Part shown: one piece after another, positions 7,153-14,606 of the stretch
How the letters are laid out: the number at the start of each line of letters is the position of its first letter
Position numbering within the stretch: the first letter of the stretch is position 1
Assembly (NCBI GenBank): GCA_045631645.1
Contig: JAZQVC010000030.1
Location: 1-36,712, forward strand
DNA length: 36,712 bases
Origin: SIG459 sp045631645
GTDB lineage: Bacteria; Bacillota; Clostridia; Oscillospirales; Oscillospiraceae
Direction: 5' to 3'
Made by a program: the position numbers and the translations under genes
The notes under the pieces: generated by a model
Database searches by the model: none
Told to the model about the DNA's origin: nothing
What the model saw: the letters and a program-made list of their open reading frames with translations, nothing else

Positions 7153-9144
7153 ATGCGAATCGCCCTTGCAGGCAATCCAAATAGCGGCAAGACAACAATG
7201 TATAATGCGCTCACGGGACGCAACGAAAAAGTTGGCAACTGGGCAGGCGTAACCGTAGAGGCAAAGATGAGCCCCGTTAAAAAGAGTCTTTGTCCCGATA
7301 AGCGCACGCTCATCGCTGTTGACCTTCCCGGCGCTTACTCCATGTCTCCCTTCACAGGAGAGGAGAGCATTACAAGAGATTATATAATAGGCGAAGAGCC
7401 CGATGCGATAATAAACATTGTGGACAGCACCAATCTCAGCCGCAGCCTGTTTTTTACAACCCAGCTTCTTGAACTGGGCATACCCACCGTTCTTGCCCTG
7501 AACAAAACGGATCTCCATCAGGCGAAGGACACTAAAATTGATGCCTCCACCCTCTCCGCGCTGCTGGATTGCCCCGTGGTGGAAACTATCTCCACCGACG
7601 GTGCGGGTCTTGAAAAGCTTGTTGAAACTGCTGTTGCCCTTGCTGGAGGAGAGCAGCGCGCCCCCTATAAGCAGGGCGAAATCGACCTGCAGGACAAGGA
7701 AGCTGTGAAAGCTGCCGACCGCCGCCGCTTTGAATTTGTTAAGGAAATTGTAGCCACCGTTGAAAAGCGCGGCGAGAAGCGCCATATGCGCAATGTCCAT
7801 GACAAGGTGGACGCGGTACTTACCCATAAGGTGGGTGGGCTTGTGATATTCGCAGCCGTTATGTGGCTGGTTTTCCAGCTTGCGCAGGTGTGGATAGGAC
7901 CTCTTGCGGCTGACATACTGGTTGGCTGGATAGATAGCTTTATGGAGCTTGCCAATGGCTGGATGAGCGGCGCCGCACCTGTACTGCGCGCATTGCTGGT
8001 GGACGGCATTATAGGCGGCGTTGGCGCCGTTGTGGGATTCCTGCCCCTTGTTATGGTTATGTATTTCCTCATTGCCCTTCTGGAAGATTGCGGCTATATG
8101 GCTCGCGTCAGCGTTATGCTTGACCCCATCTTCAAGAAAGTTGGTCTCAGCGGAAGAAGCGTTATTCCCTTTGTTATGGGCGTGGGCTGCTCCATCCCCG
8201 GAGTTATGGCCTCCCGCACCGTTCGCAATGAGCGCGAGCGCCGCGCAACGGCAATGCTGACTCCCTTTATGCCCTGCGGAGCAAAAATCCCCGTAATCTC
8301 CCTTTTTGCTGGCGCCTTTTTCGGAAACAGCGCATGGATCAGCTTCTTTATGTATTTCTGCGGAATAATCCTTATTTTCCTCTGCGCCCTGCTCATCAAT
8401 GCAATCACCGGCAACAGAGCGAAAAAGAGTTATTTCATCATCGAAATGCCTGACTATAAAGCTCCCTCTTTTAAGAGAGCATTCCTCTCCATGTGCTCTC
8501 AGGGCAAGGCATACATAGTTAAGGCTGCAACCGTTATTCTGGTTTGCAACACCGCAGTTCAGCTTATGCAGAGCTTCACATGGTCCTTCGCTGTGGCGGA
8601 AAGTGCCGAAGCATCTATCCTTGCTTCCATCGCATCTCCCTTCGCTTGGCTGCTTGTGCCTGTGGTGGGTGTTCTCAGCTGGCAGATGGCGGCAGCTGCC
8701 ATCACCGGCTTCATTGCCAAGGAAAATGTTGTTGGCACTCTGGCGGTCTGCTTCGTGGGTCTTGAAAATCTCATCAATGTGGATGAGCTTGCCATGCTCG
8801 AAGGCGCAGGCGGCGAGGTGGCAGGCGTGATAGCTATCACCAAGGCAGCAGCTCTTGCATATCTTATGTTTAACCTCTATACGCCTCCCTGCTTTGCTGC
8901 AATCGGAGCTATGAACTCCGAGATGAAGAGCGCAAAGTGGCTTGCCGGCGGCATAGGTCTCCAGCTTGGCACCGGCTTCAGCATTGCCTTTTTGGTGCAT
9001 CAGTTGGGCAGCCTTTTTGCCACGGGCAGCTTTGCTGCGGGCTTTGTGGGCGGACTTATCGCGGTTATTATCTTTGCCGCAATTCTGGTTTTCCTAATTG
9101 TTCGTACAAACAGTCTTATCAGAAAGGGAAAAATCAAAGTATGA
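7153..9144 (+). CDS. feoB: Ferrous iron transporter FeoB
   Basis: The 663-aa product starts with the FeoB G-domain: G1 GNPNSGKT (residues 7-14), G3 DLPG (57-60) and G4 NKTD (117-120). A helical GDI-like linker follows, then the polytopic membrane part with its two Gate motifs; the conserved GCSIPG and PCGAKIPVISLF stretches are visible near residues 345-385. It transports Fe2+ across the cytoplasmic membrane and is coupled to GTP hydrolysis. AGGAGG lies nine bases before the ATG. The stop overlaps the next start (ATGA). It is shorter than E. coli FeoB (773 aa), mainly by a shorter C-terminus, as is common in Firmicutes. Confidence 0.97.
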   Translation: MRIALAGNPNSGKTTMYNALTGRNEKVGNWAGVTVEAKMSPVKKSLCPDKRTLIAVDLPGAYSMSPFTGEESITRDYIIGEEPDAIINIVDSTNLSRSLFFTTQLLELGIPTVLALNKTDLHQAKDTKIDASTLSALLDCPVVETISTDGAGLEKLVETAVALAGGEQRAPYKQGEIDLQDKEAVKAADRRRFEFVKEIVATVEKRGEKRHMRNVHDKVDAVLTHKVGGLVIFAAVMWLVFQLAQVWIGPLAADILVGWIDSFMELANGWMSGAAPVLRALLVDGIIGGVGAVVGFLPLVMVMYFLIALLEDCGYMARVSVMLDPIFKKVGLSGRSVIPFVMGVGCSIPGVMASRTVRNERERRATAMLTPFMPCGAKIPVISLFAGAFFGNSAWISFFMYFCGIILIFLCALLINAITGNRAKKSYFIIEMPDYKAPSFKRAFLSMCSQGKAYIVKAATVILVCNTAVQLMQSFTWSFAVAESAEASILASIASPFAWLLVPVVGVLSWQMAAAAITGFIAKENVVGTLAVCFVGLENLINVDELAMLEGAGGEVAGVIAITKAAALAYLMFNLYTPPCFAAIGAMNSEMKSAKWLAGGIGLQLGTGFSIAFLVHQLGSLFATGSFAAGFVGGLIAVIIFAAILVFLIVRTNSLIRKGKIKV

Positions 9145-9290
9145 CCAATATAATAATCATCATCGTTGTTGCGGCCATTGTGGCCATCGCGCTGGGATAT
9201 ATAATCCGGGAGAAAAAGCGCGGGGCTAAGTGCGTTGGTTGTCCCCATTCCAAGTTTTGCGGAGACTGCAGTGACTGCAGCGAAAAATAA
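9141..9290 (+). CDS. FeoB-associated Cys-rich membrane protein
   Basis: This 49-aa protein has one N-terminal membrane helix (TNIIIIIVVAAIVAIALGYI), a short basic stretch (REKKRG) and a cysteine-rich tail with the pattern CxxCPxxxxCxxCxxC. It fits the FeoB-associated Cys-rich family found directly after feoB in many Firmicutes and Bacteroidetes; a role in handling iron at the FeoB exit is presumed, not shown. The ATG overlaps the feoB stop as ATGA, so translation is coupled. A strong terminator follows. Confidence 0.9.
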   Translation: MTNIIIIIVVAAIVAIALGYIIREKKRGAKCVGCPHSKFCGDCSDCSEK

Positions 9291-9329
9291 AAAAGACGGC
9301 GGAACTTCTTGTTCTGCCGTCTTTTTTTG
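9291..9329 (+). terminator. Terminator between feo operon and convergent moeA genes
   Basis: AAAAGACGGCGGAAC pairs with GTTCTGCCGTCTTTT (one G-T wobble) around a TTCTT loop and runs into T7. The A-run on the left makes it usable for the minus-strand moeA operon too. Confidence 0.85.
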
Positions 9330-9333
9330 TTTA

Positions 9334-11244
9334 TCAGAATTTCTCTCTCACTCTGCCGGGCTGAGAAATCTCATAGCCGCCGAGAGCGCTTATGCGCTTT
9401 TTGAAATCCTCGCTTTGGAGAATTTCTATGAGGCGGCGGACAATGGGGCTGTCCCATGCGTAGTCGGGAATAAGCAGATCATACTGCTCTGTGCATACGG
9501 GCAGGAAGTCAAGGTCATAGAGCTTGGCTGCGGAATATATGCCCATGCCTGCGTCTGCAGTGCCGGAAACAATCTGGGCTGCAACGGAAGTGTGGGTGAA
9601 TTCCTCTCGCTCATAGCCGTAAATTTTGGTAGTGTCTATGCCCTGAGTTTTGCAGAGATAGTCTATGAGAATTCTTGTGCCTGAGCCCTTCTGGCGGTTA
9701 ACGTAGCGTAGACCTTCCTTTGTCAGGTCGGAAACGGAGCTTATGCCGAGGGGATTGCCCTTTTGCAGCATAAGACCCTGAGTGCGTCCCACGCATTCAA
9801 CAAGGCGAACTCCGCCTTTGGGGAAATAGCGCTTTATGAAAGCGGTGTTGTAGCTGCCGTCGGCTTCATCAAGAAGATGGATGCCTGCTATATGAGTTTC
9901 CCCTCTGCGAACGGCCATAATGCCGCCCATGCTGCCAACATGGCTGGAGCTCATGAAGGTGTCGGGATAGGCCATATGAAGCATATCGCCCAGCTCGTCA
10001 AGAAGGGGGTCATGGCTGCCTATTGCAACGAGGGTGTTGTTAAGCTCCTGTCTGGGACGAAGAAGCTTGACTTTCACCTTGCTGCCTGCCTCATATCCCT
10101 CCAGGCCCTGAGGAATTTCCAGAATTCCGTCGGCCTTCATAAAGGAACTTACAACGCCGCTGCCTCGGCTGAGAGGAGTTGCCATCAGCTTGTCGCCAAC
10201 GCATCCCATTCTCACGCGGACAAACTCGCGGTATTTAAGTCCGGATAAAATACTTCTGGATAATGTGGCCTCTGCGTATTCTTTTTCCTCGCTGCAGCGG
10301 CAGTACCAGCGGTCAATGAGGGGCTTCATAAGCTCTTCCATAACTATGATGCCGGAAACGGGATAGCCGGGAACACCTAAAATCGGCTTGCTGCCGCAGT
10401 AGCCCAAAATGGCAGGCTTGCCGGGGCGAATGGCAATGCCGTGATAAAGCACGCCGCCCAACTGGGCAATGACGGAGGCGGAGAAGTCCTCGCGACCTGC
10501 GGAAGAGCCTGCGTTGAGAACAACGGCATCGCATTTCTCGACCGCCTCACGCAAGGTGGCGGCAATAAGCTCTTTTTTATCGGGAACAATGGGGAAGCAG
10601 ATGCTCTCCGCGCCCCATTCTTTGAGCATGGAGGCAAAAATGGAGGAGTTGAACTCTATAATGTCTCCCACTTTGGGATCAGCGGTGGGAGGAACTATCT
10701 CATCGCCTGTGGGAATAAGACCCACAACAATAGGGCGAAGAACCTCAACTTTGAGCACGCCGCCTGCCAGCATAGAACCGATTGCGGCGGGACTGATCTT
10801 GCTGTGGGAAGGAAGTATCATTTCGCCTGCGCATATATCCTCGCCAATCTGGCGGATATGCTGCCAGGGGGCGGCAGGAGCAAAAAGCTTCACCTTTCCG
10901 TCACTCTGGCGGACAACATCCTCTATCATGATAACTGCGTCGCAGCCCTCGGGAATGGGGTCGCCTGTGTCCACAACGGTGAACTGGGTTTCATCAAGGG
11001 TGACGGGGCTTGTCTCTCCTGCGCCGAAGGTGAGGGAGGCGGAAAGAGTGATGCCGTCCATGGCGCTTGCGGGATAGTGGGGAGCGCAGATTGCGGCGTA
11101 AACCGCCTTGGCGGTTATGCGTCCGCAGGATTGCTCAACGGGTATAACCTCTGTCTTTGCGGAAAAACCCCCGTCAAGCAGAAGCTGAATATATTCCTCT
11201 CTGGCTTTTTCCAGAGGTACATTTGTAAGATACTGAAAAGCCAT
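9334..11244 (-). CDS. MoeA-type molybdopterin molybdotransferase fused to a periplasmic-binding-like domain
   Basis: This 636-aa fusion has two parts. Residues 1 to about 395 are a MoeA fold (AMDGIT, GDPIPEGCDAVIMIE, GLIPTGDE, LNAGSSAGREDF, GKPAILG, GVPGYPVS), the enzyme that inserts Mo or W into adenylated molybdopterin. From about 400 to the end lies a type 2 periplasmic-binding-like domain (IGSHDPLLDELGDML, RQKGSGTRILID, VAAQIVSGTADAGMGI), which presumably senses or holds the oxyanion. ATG at 11244 has AGGAG upstream; the open frame extends further but would overlap the preceding moeA. It starts one base after that gene's stop. This fusion type is known from archaea and anaerobes. Cytoplasmic. 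Confidence 0.9.
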   Translation of the reverse strand: MAFQYLTNVPLEKAREEYIQLLLDGGFSAKTEVIPVEQSCGRITAKAVYAAICAPHYPASAMDGITLSASLTFGAGETSPVTLDETQFTVVDTGDPIPEGCDAVIMIEDVVRQSDGKVKLFAPAAPWQHIRQIGEDICAGEMILPSHSKISPAAIGSMLAGGVLKVEVLRPIVVGLIPTGDEIVPPTADPKVGDIIEFNSSIFASMLKEWGAESICFPIVPDKKELIAATLREAVEKCDAVVLNAGSSAGREDFSASVIAQLGGVLYHGIAIRPGKPAILGYCGSKPILGVPGYPVSGIIVMEELMKPLIDRWYCRCSEEKEYAEATLSRSILSGLKYREFVRVRMGCVGDKLMATPLSRGSGVVSSFMKADGILEIPQGLEGYEAGSKVKVKLLRPRQELNNTLVAIGSHDPLLDELGDMLHMAYPDTFMSSSHVGSMGGIMAVRRGETHIAGIHLLDEADGSYNTAFIKRYFPKGGVRLVECVGRTQGLMLQKGNPLGISSVSDLTKEGLRYVNRQKGSGTRILIDYLCKTQGIDTTKIYGYEREEFTHTSVAAQIVSGTADAGMGIYSAAKLYDLDFLPVCTEQYDLLIPDYAWDSPIVRRLIEILQSEDFKKRISALGGYEISQPGRVREKF

Positions 11245-11245
11245 T

Positions 11246-12475
11246 TTAAATCTCCTGATAAGTACTGTAGAGAATAAGCTCAATTTCTTCTCCCGCGGCG
11301 CAGCCTTCACTGTCTCTGGGGATGCAGAAAAATCCGTCAGCAGAGCAGAGGGAGCTTATAAGTCCGCTTTTGCTGCGGATAGGGGTGGCGTACCATTGTC
11401 CGTCCTGCTTGAAAAGGCTGGCTCCGCCATACTGTGCTCGGCCGTGGTTTGCGCTGACAGACTCGGTCAGCTTGGCGCGGAGAGTGAGAGGGCGGCACTG
11501 TCTGCCCATAAGAGCATCCAAAGCGGCGCGAACGAAGATTTGGCTTACAAACCATGCAGCGCCGGGATGACCGGGCAGACCGAAAATGGGCTTGCCCTCG
11601 CTTATGCCAAGTATGGTGGGTTTGCCGGGCTTAATTGCTATGCCGTGGAACAAAAGTTCGCCGCGGCGCTCTATTATTTTTCCTGTGGCATCCTTGGTGC
11701 CGACGGAGCTGCCGCCGGAAATAAGCACGCAGTCGCATTGAGCAAGAGCGTTTTCAAGGGCATCGGACAAAAGAGCCTCTTCGTCTTTCACTATGCCGAA
11801 AAGTCTGGACTCAGCACCAAGCTCCTCTGCAAGGGCGGAGAGCATAAGGGAGTTTATATCCCTGACCTGTCCTTCGGCAGGGGTTTCTTCCGCGCTGACA
11901 AGTTCATCTCCCGTGGAGATAATGCCGATTATGGGTTTTGCCATAACCTGAACCTTGCCAATTCCCATGGCGGCAAGAGAACCGATGTCCTTGGCAGAGA
12001 GCATTCTGCCGGCGCTGAGCACAAGAGCGCCGGGATATACATCGTCGCCTTTGAAAATGAGATTTTCTCCGGGGGCAACGGGCTTCGTTATGCCTATTGT
12101 GCCGTCACCGAAATCCTCGCAGTATTCTATCATGGCAACTGCGTTTGCGCCGGGAGGCAGGGCAGCGCCTGTGGGCACATATGCGCAGCAGCCTTCCTGA
12201 AGCTCAGCGCCGGCTTCCTCGCCCATTGCTATGCTGCGGCTGAGAGAGAGAAGGGCGGGGAGGGCCTCACTGCAGCCGAAGCAATCGGCGGCGCGAAGGG
12301 CGTAGCCGTCAACGGTGGAGCGGTCAAAGCCGGGAACATACTCACTTGCGGTGACGTCAGCCGCCAAAACCCGTCCCACGGCGTGGGAAAGACTTACCCA
12401 CTCTTTTTTTGCCAGAGGACTGAACTTTTCTTTTATAAGACCGAGGGCTTCCTCGGGAGTTAATACCAAAAGCAT
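11246..12475 (-). CDS. moeA: Molybdopterin molybdenumtransferase MoeA
   Basis: The 409-aa product has the full MoeA set: DVTASEYVPGFDRSTVDGYA, GEEAGAELQEGCCAYVPTGAALPPG, GDDVYPGALVL, GIISTGDEL, ISGGSSVGTKDAT and GKPIFGLPGHPGA. It catalyses metal insertion into molybdopterin-AMP. ATG at 12475 follows AAAGGAG by six bases. It is the first gene of a two-gene minus-strand operon whose second member is another MoeA carrying a binding-protein-like domain. Two different MoeA proteins often mean separate handling of molybdate and tungstate. It diverges from tupABC across a shared 290-bp control region. Confidence 0.95.
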   Translation of the reverse strand: MLLVLTPEEALGLIKEKFSPLAKKEWVSLSHAVGRVLAADVTASEYVPGFDRSTVDGYALRAADCFGCSEALPALLSLSRSIAMGEEAGAELQEGCCAYVPTGAALPPGANAVAMIEYCEDFGDGTIGITKPVAPGENLIFKGDDVYPGALVLSAGRMLSAKDIGSLAAMGIGKVQVMAKPIIGIISTGDELVSAEETPAEGQVRDINSLMLSALAEELGAESRLFGIVKDEEALLSDALENALAQCDCVLISGGSSVGTKDATGKIIERRGELLFHGIAIKPGKPTILGISEGKPIFGLPGHPGAAWFVSQIFVRAALDALMGRQCRPLTLRAKLTESVSANHGRAQYGGASLFKQDGQWYATPIRSKSGLISSLCSADGFFCIPRDSEGCAAGEEIELILYSTYQEI

Positions 12476-12507
12476 AAAAGACTCCTTTGCGTGGATTCTA
12501 AATAATA

Positions 12508-12536
12508 ATTATACATTTTGTGGGTGAAAAAAACAA
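12508..12536 (-). promoter_or_regulatory. Promoter of the moeA operon
   Basis: On the minus strand TTGTTT (12536-12531), 17 bp, TATAAT (12513-12508). It diverges from the tupA promoter, with about 50 bp between the two -35 elements. Confidence 0.65.
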
Positions 12537-12574
12537 GGCATCTCAGAGCTGCCAATGAAGGAAAGAAAAGAAAT

Positions 12575-12589
12575 AAGCAAATTATGCTT
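12575..12589. promoter_or_regulatory. Palindrome overlapping the tupA -35 (possible operator)
   Basis: AAGCAAATTATGCTT has perfect 5-bp arms around AATTA and runs into the -35 box of tupA. A second, looser inverted repeat GGCA-N9-TGCC lies at 12537-12553 next to the moeA -35. Either could bind a molybdate/tungstate regulator, but neither matches a consensus I can name. Confidence 0.35.
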
Positions 12590-12616
12590 GCGCAATATGT
12601 GCGTGAAGAGTATAAT
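12588..12616 (+). promoter_or_regulatory. Promoter of tupABC
   Basis: TTGCGC (12588-12593), a 17-bp spacer and a perfect TATAAT (12611-12616) predict a transcript start near 12623, giving a leader of about 145 nt before tupA. Confidence 0.8.
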
Positions 12617-12658
12617 GTGACGGTAAATATTGTTTCTGCCCTCAGGCAAAGACGGTTG

Positions 12659-12740
12659 ACGAGCCCCTTTCCCTTTGAGGCATATGGGATAGCTATACCC
12701 ATTTGCCGATTTCAGGGAGAGGGGCTCGTTATATTTTTTT
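12659..12740 (+). terminator. Long hairpin with T-tract in the tupA leader (possible attenuator)
   Basis: Positions 12659-12674 pair with 12714-12729 over 16 bp with one G-U. Inside, an imperfect 10-position arm pairs 12679-12688 with 12698-12707 (one mismatch), and the tail reads TATATTTTTTT. It lies wholly between the tupA promoter and its AGGAGG, so it would end transcription unless overridden. A small upstream hairpin (TGCC/GGCA, 12637-12648) contains GGCAAA, which can alternatively pair with TTTGCC at 12702-12707. A Moco/Tuco riboswitch is possible but its consensus was not recognised by eye. Confidence 0.6.
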
Positions 12741-12768
12741 ACGCATATAATTTTCAGGAGGAAAAACA

Positions 12769-13833
12769 ATGAAAAAAGCACTGTCCCTTATTCTCGCCAT
12801 CACCATGGTAATGGCACTTCTTGTCGGCTGCGGAAGCAGCCCTGCCGAACCTGCAGCACCTGCCGAGCCTGCAGCACCTGCCGAGCCTGCCGCTCCTGCA
12901 GAGCCCGCTGCTCCCGCAGAACCCGCCGAGTCTGCAGAGCCCGCTGCTCCCGCTGTTGACCTTGCTATTCTCTATGAGCAGGATAACAGCATGATCAACA
13001 CTTATTCTCTGCTGGCTGTCAATCCCGAAGCTCCTTTCGTTGATGCTGATGACAAGCCCGTAGAAGGCGTTGCAGTGAACAGCGTTGGTGCTGCCGCTCT
13101 CATCAACTGGCTTCTCTCCGAGGAGACCAAGGCTCTTGCCGGCAACTTCGGTTTTGATAAGTATGGCGAATATCTTTTCTATGTCCTTGAAGACGGCGCT
13201 TCTTCCGCTGCCGAAATTCCTGCAGCCACCGAGGAAACCAAGTTCATCCGCCTTTCCACCACCACCTCTGTCAACGATGCAGGTCTTCTGGACTATCTCC
13301 TTCCCATCTTCGAAGATACCTATGGCTATGAAGTTGATGTTTATTCCGCAGGTACCGGCAAGAGCATTTCCAACGCCAAGATGGGCAATGCAGACCTGAT
13401 TTTCGTCCACTCCAAGAGCCAGGAGACCGCCTTTATCGAGGCCGGCTTTGCTGCTCTTCTGGATGGTCAGGAGAGCGAGCGCATGAGCTTCCTTTATAAC
13501 TTCTATGTTCTCTGCGGTCCTTCTGCAGACCCTGCCAATGTTAAGGCTTGCTCCAGCGTTAAGGATGCTTTCGCTGCAATCGCAGAAGGCGAATTCACCT
13601 TCGTTTCCCGTGGTGATGCTTCCGGCACCCACACCAAGGAAATCAGCCTCTGGCCCGAAAACCTCGGCATCACCACCGAGAGTGATTCCGTTGCTGCTTA
13701 CACCGCGTGGTATAACTATTCCAACGCAGGTATGGGCATTTGCCTGACTATGGCCGAAGAAATGGGTGGCTACATTCTCTCCGATAAGGCCACTTACTTG
13801 ACCTTCCGTGCAAACGGCGGTATTATGGGCTAA
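12769..13833 (+). CDS. tupA: Tungstate/molybdate ABC transporter substrate-binding lipoprotein TupA, apparently circularly permuted
   Basis: This 354-aa lipoprotein (lipobox LLVGC, Cys21) should capture tungstate or molybdate outside the membrane for TupBC. A Pro/Ala/Glu repeat linker covers residues 25-62. Residues 158-354 follow the usual TupA order from its N-terminal strand: RLSTTTSVNDAGLLDYLLP, SAGTGKSI, ADLIFVHS, FVSRGDASGTHTKE, GGYILSDKATYL. The chain then stops after RANGGIMG. The piece that normally follows, with the pattern E-x-D-x-x-x-x-N-x-Y-x-x-x-x-x-N-P and then INWLLSEE and KYGEYLFY, is found at residues 63-143, before the core. That is a circular permutation of the family fold. 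Start chosen from AGGAGG at 12756-12761. The binding loops TTTS, GTGK and RGDASGT are intact. Confidence 0.88.
   Translation: MKKALSLILAITMVMALLVGCGSSPAEPAAPAEPAAPAEPAAPAEPAAPAEPAESAEPAAPAVDLAILYEQDNSMINTYSLLAVNPEAPFVDADDKPVEGVAVNSVGAAALINWLLSEETKALAGNFGFDKYGEYLFYVLEDGASSAAEIPAATEETKFIRLSTTTSVNDAGLLDYLLPIFEDTYGYEVDVYSAGTGKSISNAKMGNADLIFVHSKSQETAFIEAGFAALLDGQESERMSFLYNFYVLCGPSADPANVKACSSVKDAFAAIAEGEFTFVSRGDASGTHTKEISLWPENLGITTESDSVAAYTAWYNYSNAGMGICLTMAEEMGGYILSDKATYLTFRANGGIMG
12841..12954 (+). repeat. 18-bp-type coding minisatellite (PAEPAA linker)
   Basis: Near-identical units of the form CCTGCCGAGCCTGCAGCA encode six-residue PAEPAA repeats in the linker between the lipid anchor and the folded part of TupA. 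Copies diverge slightly toward the 3' side. Confidence 0.8.
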
Positions 13834-13860
13834 GCAAAGGCTTATCGCCAAATAACCTAC

Positions 13861-13883
13861 AGGCGGCGAGATTCTCGCCGCCT
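13861..13883 (+). promoter_or_regulatory. Intercistronic stem-loop between tupA and tupB
   Basis: A perfect 10-bp GC-rich stem AGGCGGCGAG/CTCGCCGCCT with an ATT loop lies 27 bases after the tupA stop. No T-tract follows, so it is more likely an mRNA-stabilising or processing element that raises binding-protein levels over permease than a full terminator. Confidence 0.55.
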
Positions 13884-13919
13884 TAAGCATAATAAAACTC
13901 AAGAAAAGGGGTGATATGC

Positions 13920-14606
13920 TTGTCATCTGCAATAAAAAAGGCAATCGATATGATTCTGAATATGGATCCTGAGCTTATGAACATTCTGGGCACAACGGCG
14001 AAGCTTTGTCTGACAAGCTCTGTTATCGCCCTTCTTATCGGTGTGCCGCTGGGTGTTTGGCTGGGCTCTGCCCGTTTCAAAGGCAGAGGAGCCCTTGTGG
14101 TGATAAACCGCACCCTTATGGGTATGCCCCCCGTTGTCTGCGGTCTTTTGTTTTATATGCTTTTCTCAGGAGTTGGACCATTTGGAAAGCTTAAGCTGCT
14201 TTTCACGGTGAGCCTTATGATAATAGCGCAGGTGGCGCTTATAACTCCCATCGTTATCGGCAATATGGAAAGCTTTGTGTCCGATATTTCCGATAACCTT
14301 CGCGAAAGTGCAAGGGGATTGGGAATCGGCAAGGTGAAAAGCTATCTCCTCTTGATGAACGAAAGCATTTATCATATTTTCTCCACCTATCTTCTGGCTT
14401 TTGCCCGAGCAATCGCGGAGGTGGGCGCTGTGAGCATGGTTGGCGGCGCTATAGCATGGAAGACCAATGTTATGACCACTGCCATAATGCAGTATACCAA
14501 CAGAGGTAACTTCTCTCTCGGCATAGCCCTTGGTATAATCCTTATGACAATTTCCCTCATCGTGAATATTGTCATATCCCTTGCCCAAAGGAGGCTGAGC
14601 CGATGA
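13920..14606 (+). CDS. tupB: Tungstate/molybdate ABC transporter permease TupB
   Basis: The 228-aa permease has about five or six membrane helices and the binding-protein-dependent transport loop LRESARGLGIGKVKSYLLLMNESIYHIFST (EAA-type motif), then ARAIAEVGAVSMVGGAI as in TupB/WtpB relatives. The likely start is TTG at 13920: AAGGGGTGAT (from 13905) is the ribosome-binding site, and the in-frame GTG at 13911 lies inside it. The stop overlaps the tupC start (ATGA). It forms the membrane channel for oxyanion import with TupC. Confidence 0.93.
   Translation: MSSAIKKAIDMILNMDPELMNILGTTAKLCLTSSVIALLIGVPLGVWLGSARFKGRGALVVINRTLMGMPPVVCGLLFYMLFSGVGPFGKLKLLFTVSLMIIAQVALITPIVIGNMESFVSDISDNLRESARGLGIGKVKSYLLLMNESIYHIFSTYLLAFARAIAEVGAVSMVGGAIAWKTNVMTTAIMQYTNRGNFSLGIALGIILMTISLIVNIVISLAQRRLSR

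Noticed and set aside
7111..9000. 629-codon minus-strand frame opposite feoB
   Set aside because: FeoB motifs are complete on the plus strand; the antisense product is His/Cys-rich without any family pattern.
12617..12768. Firm call of a Moco riboswitch in the tupA leader
   Set aside because: The location and a terminator fit, but I could not match the known Moco consensus by eye, so it is reported only as a structured leader.
12518..12772. 84-codon plus-strand frame in the moeA/tupA gap
   Set aside because: It runs across both promoters, the leader hairpin and the tupA ribosome-binding site, and has no ribosome-binding site of its own.
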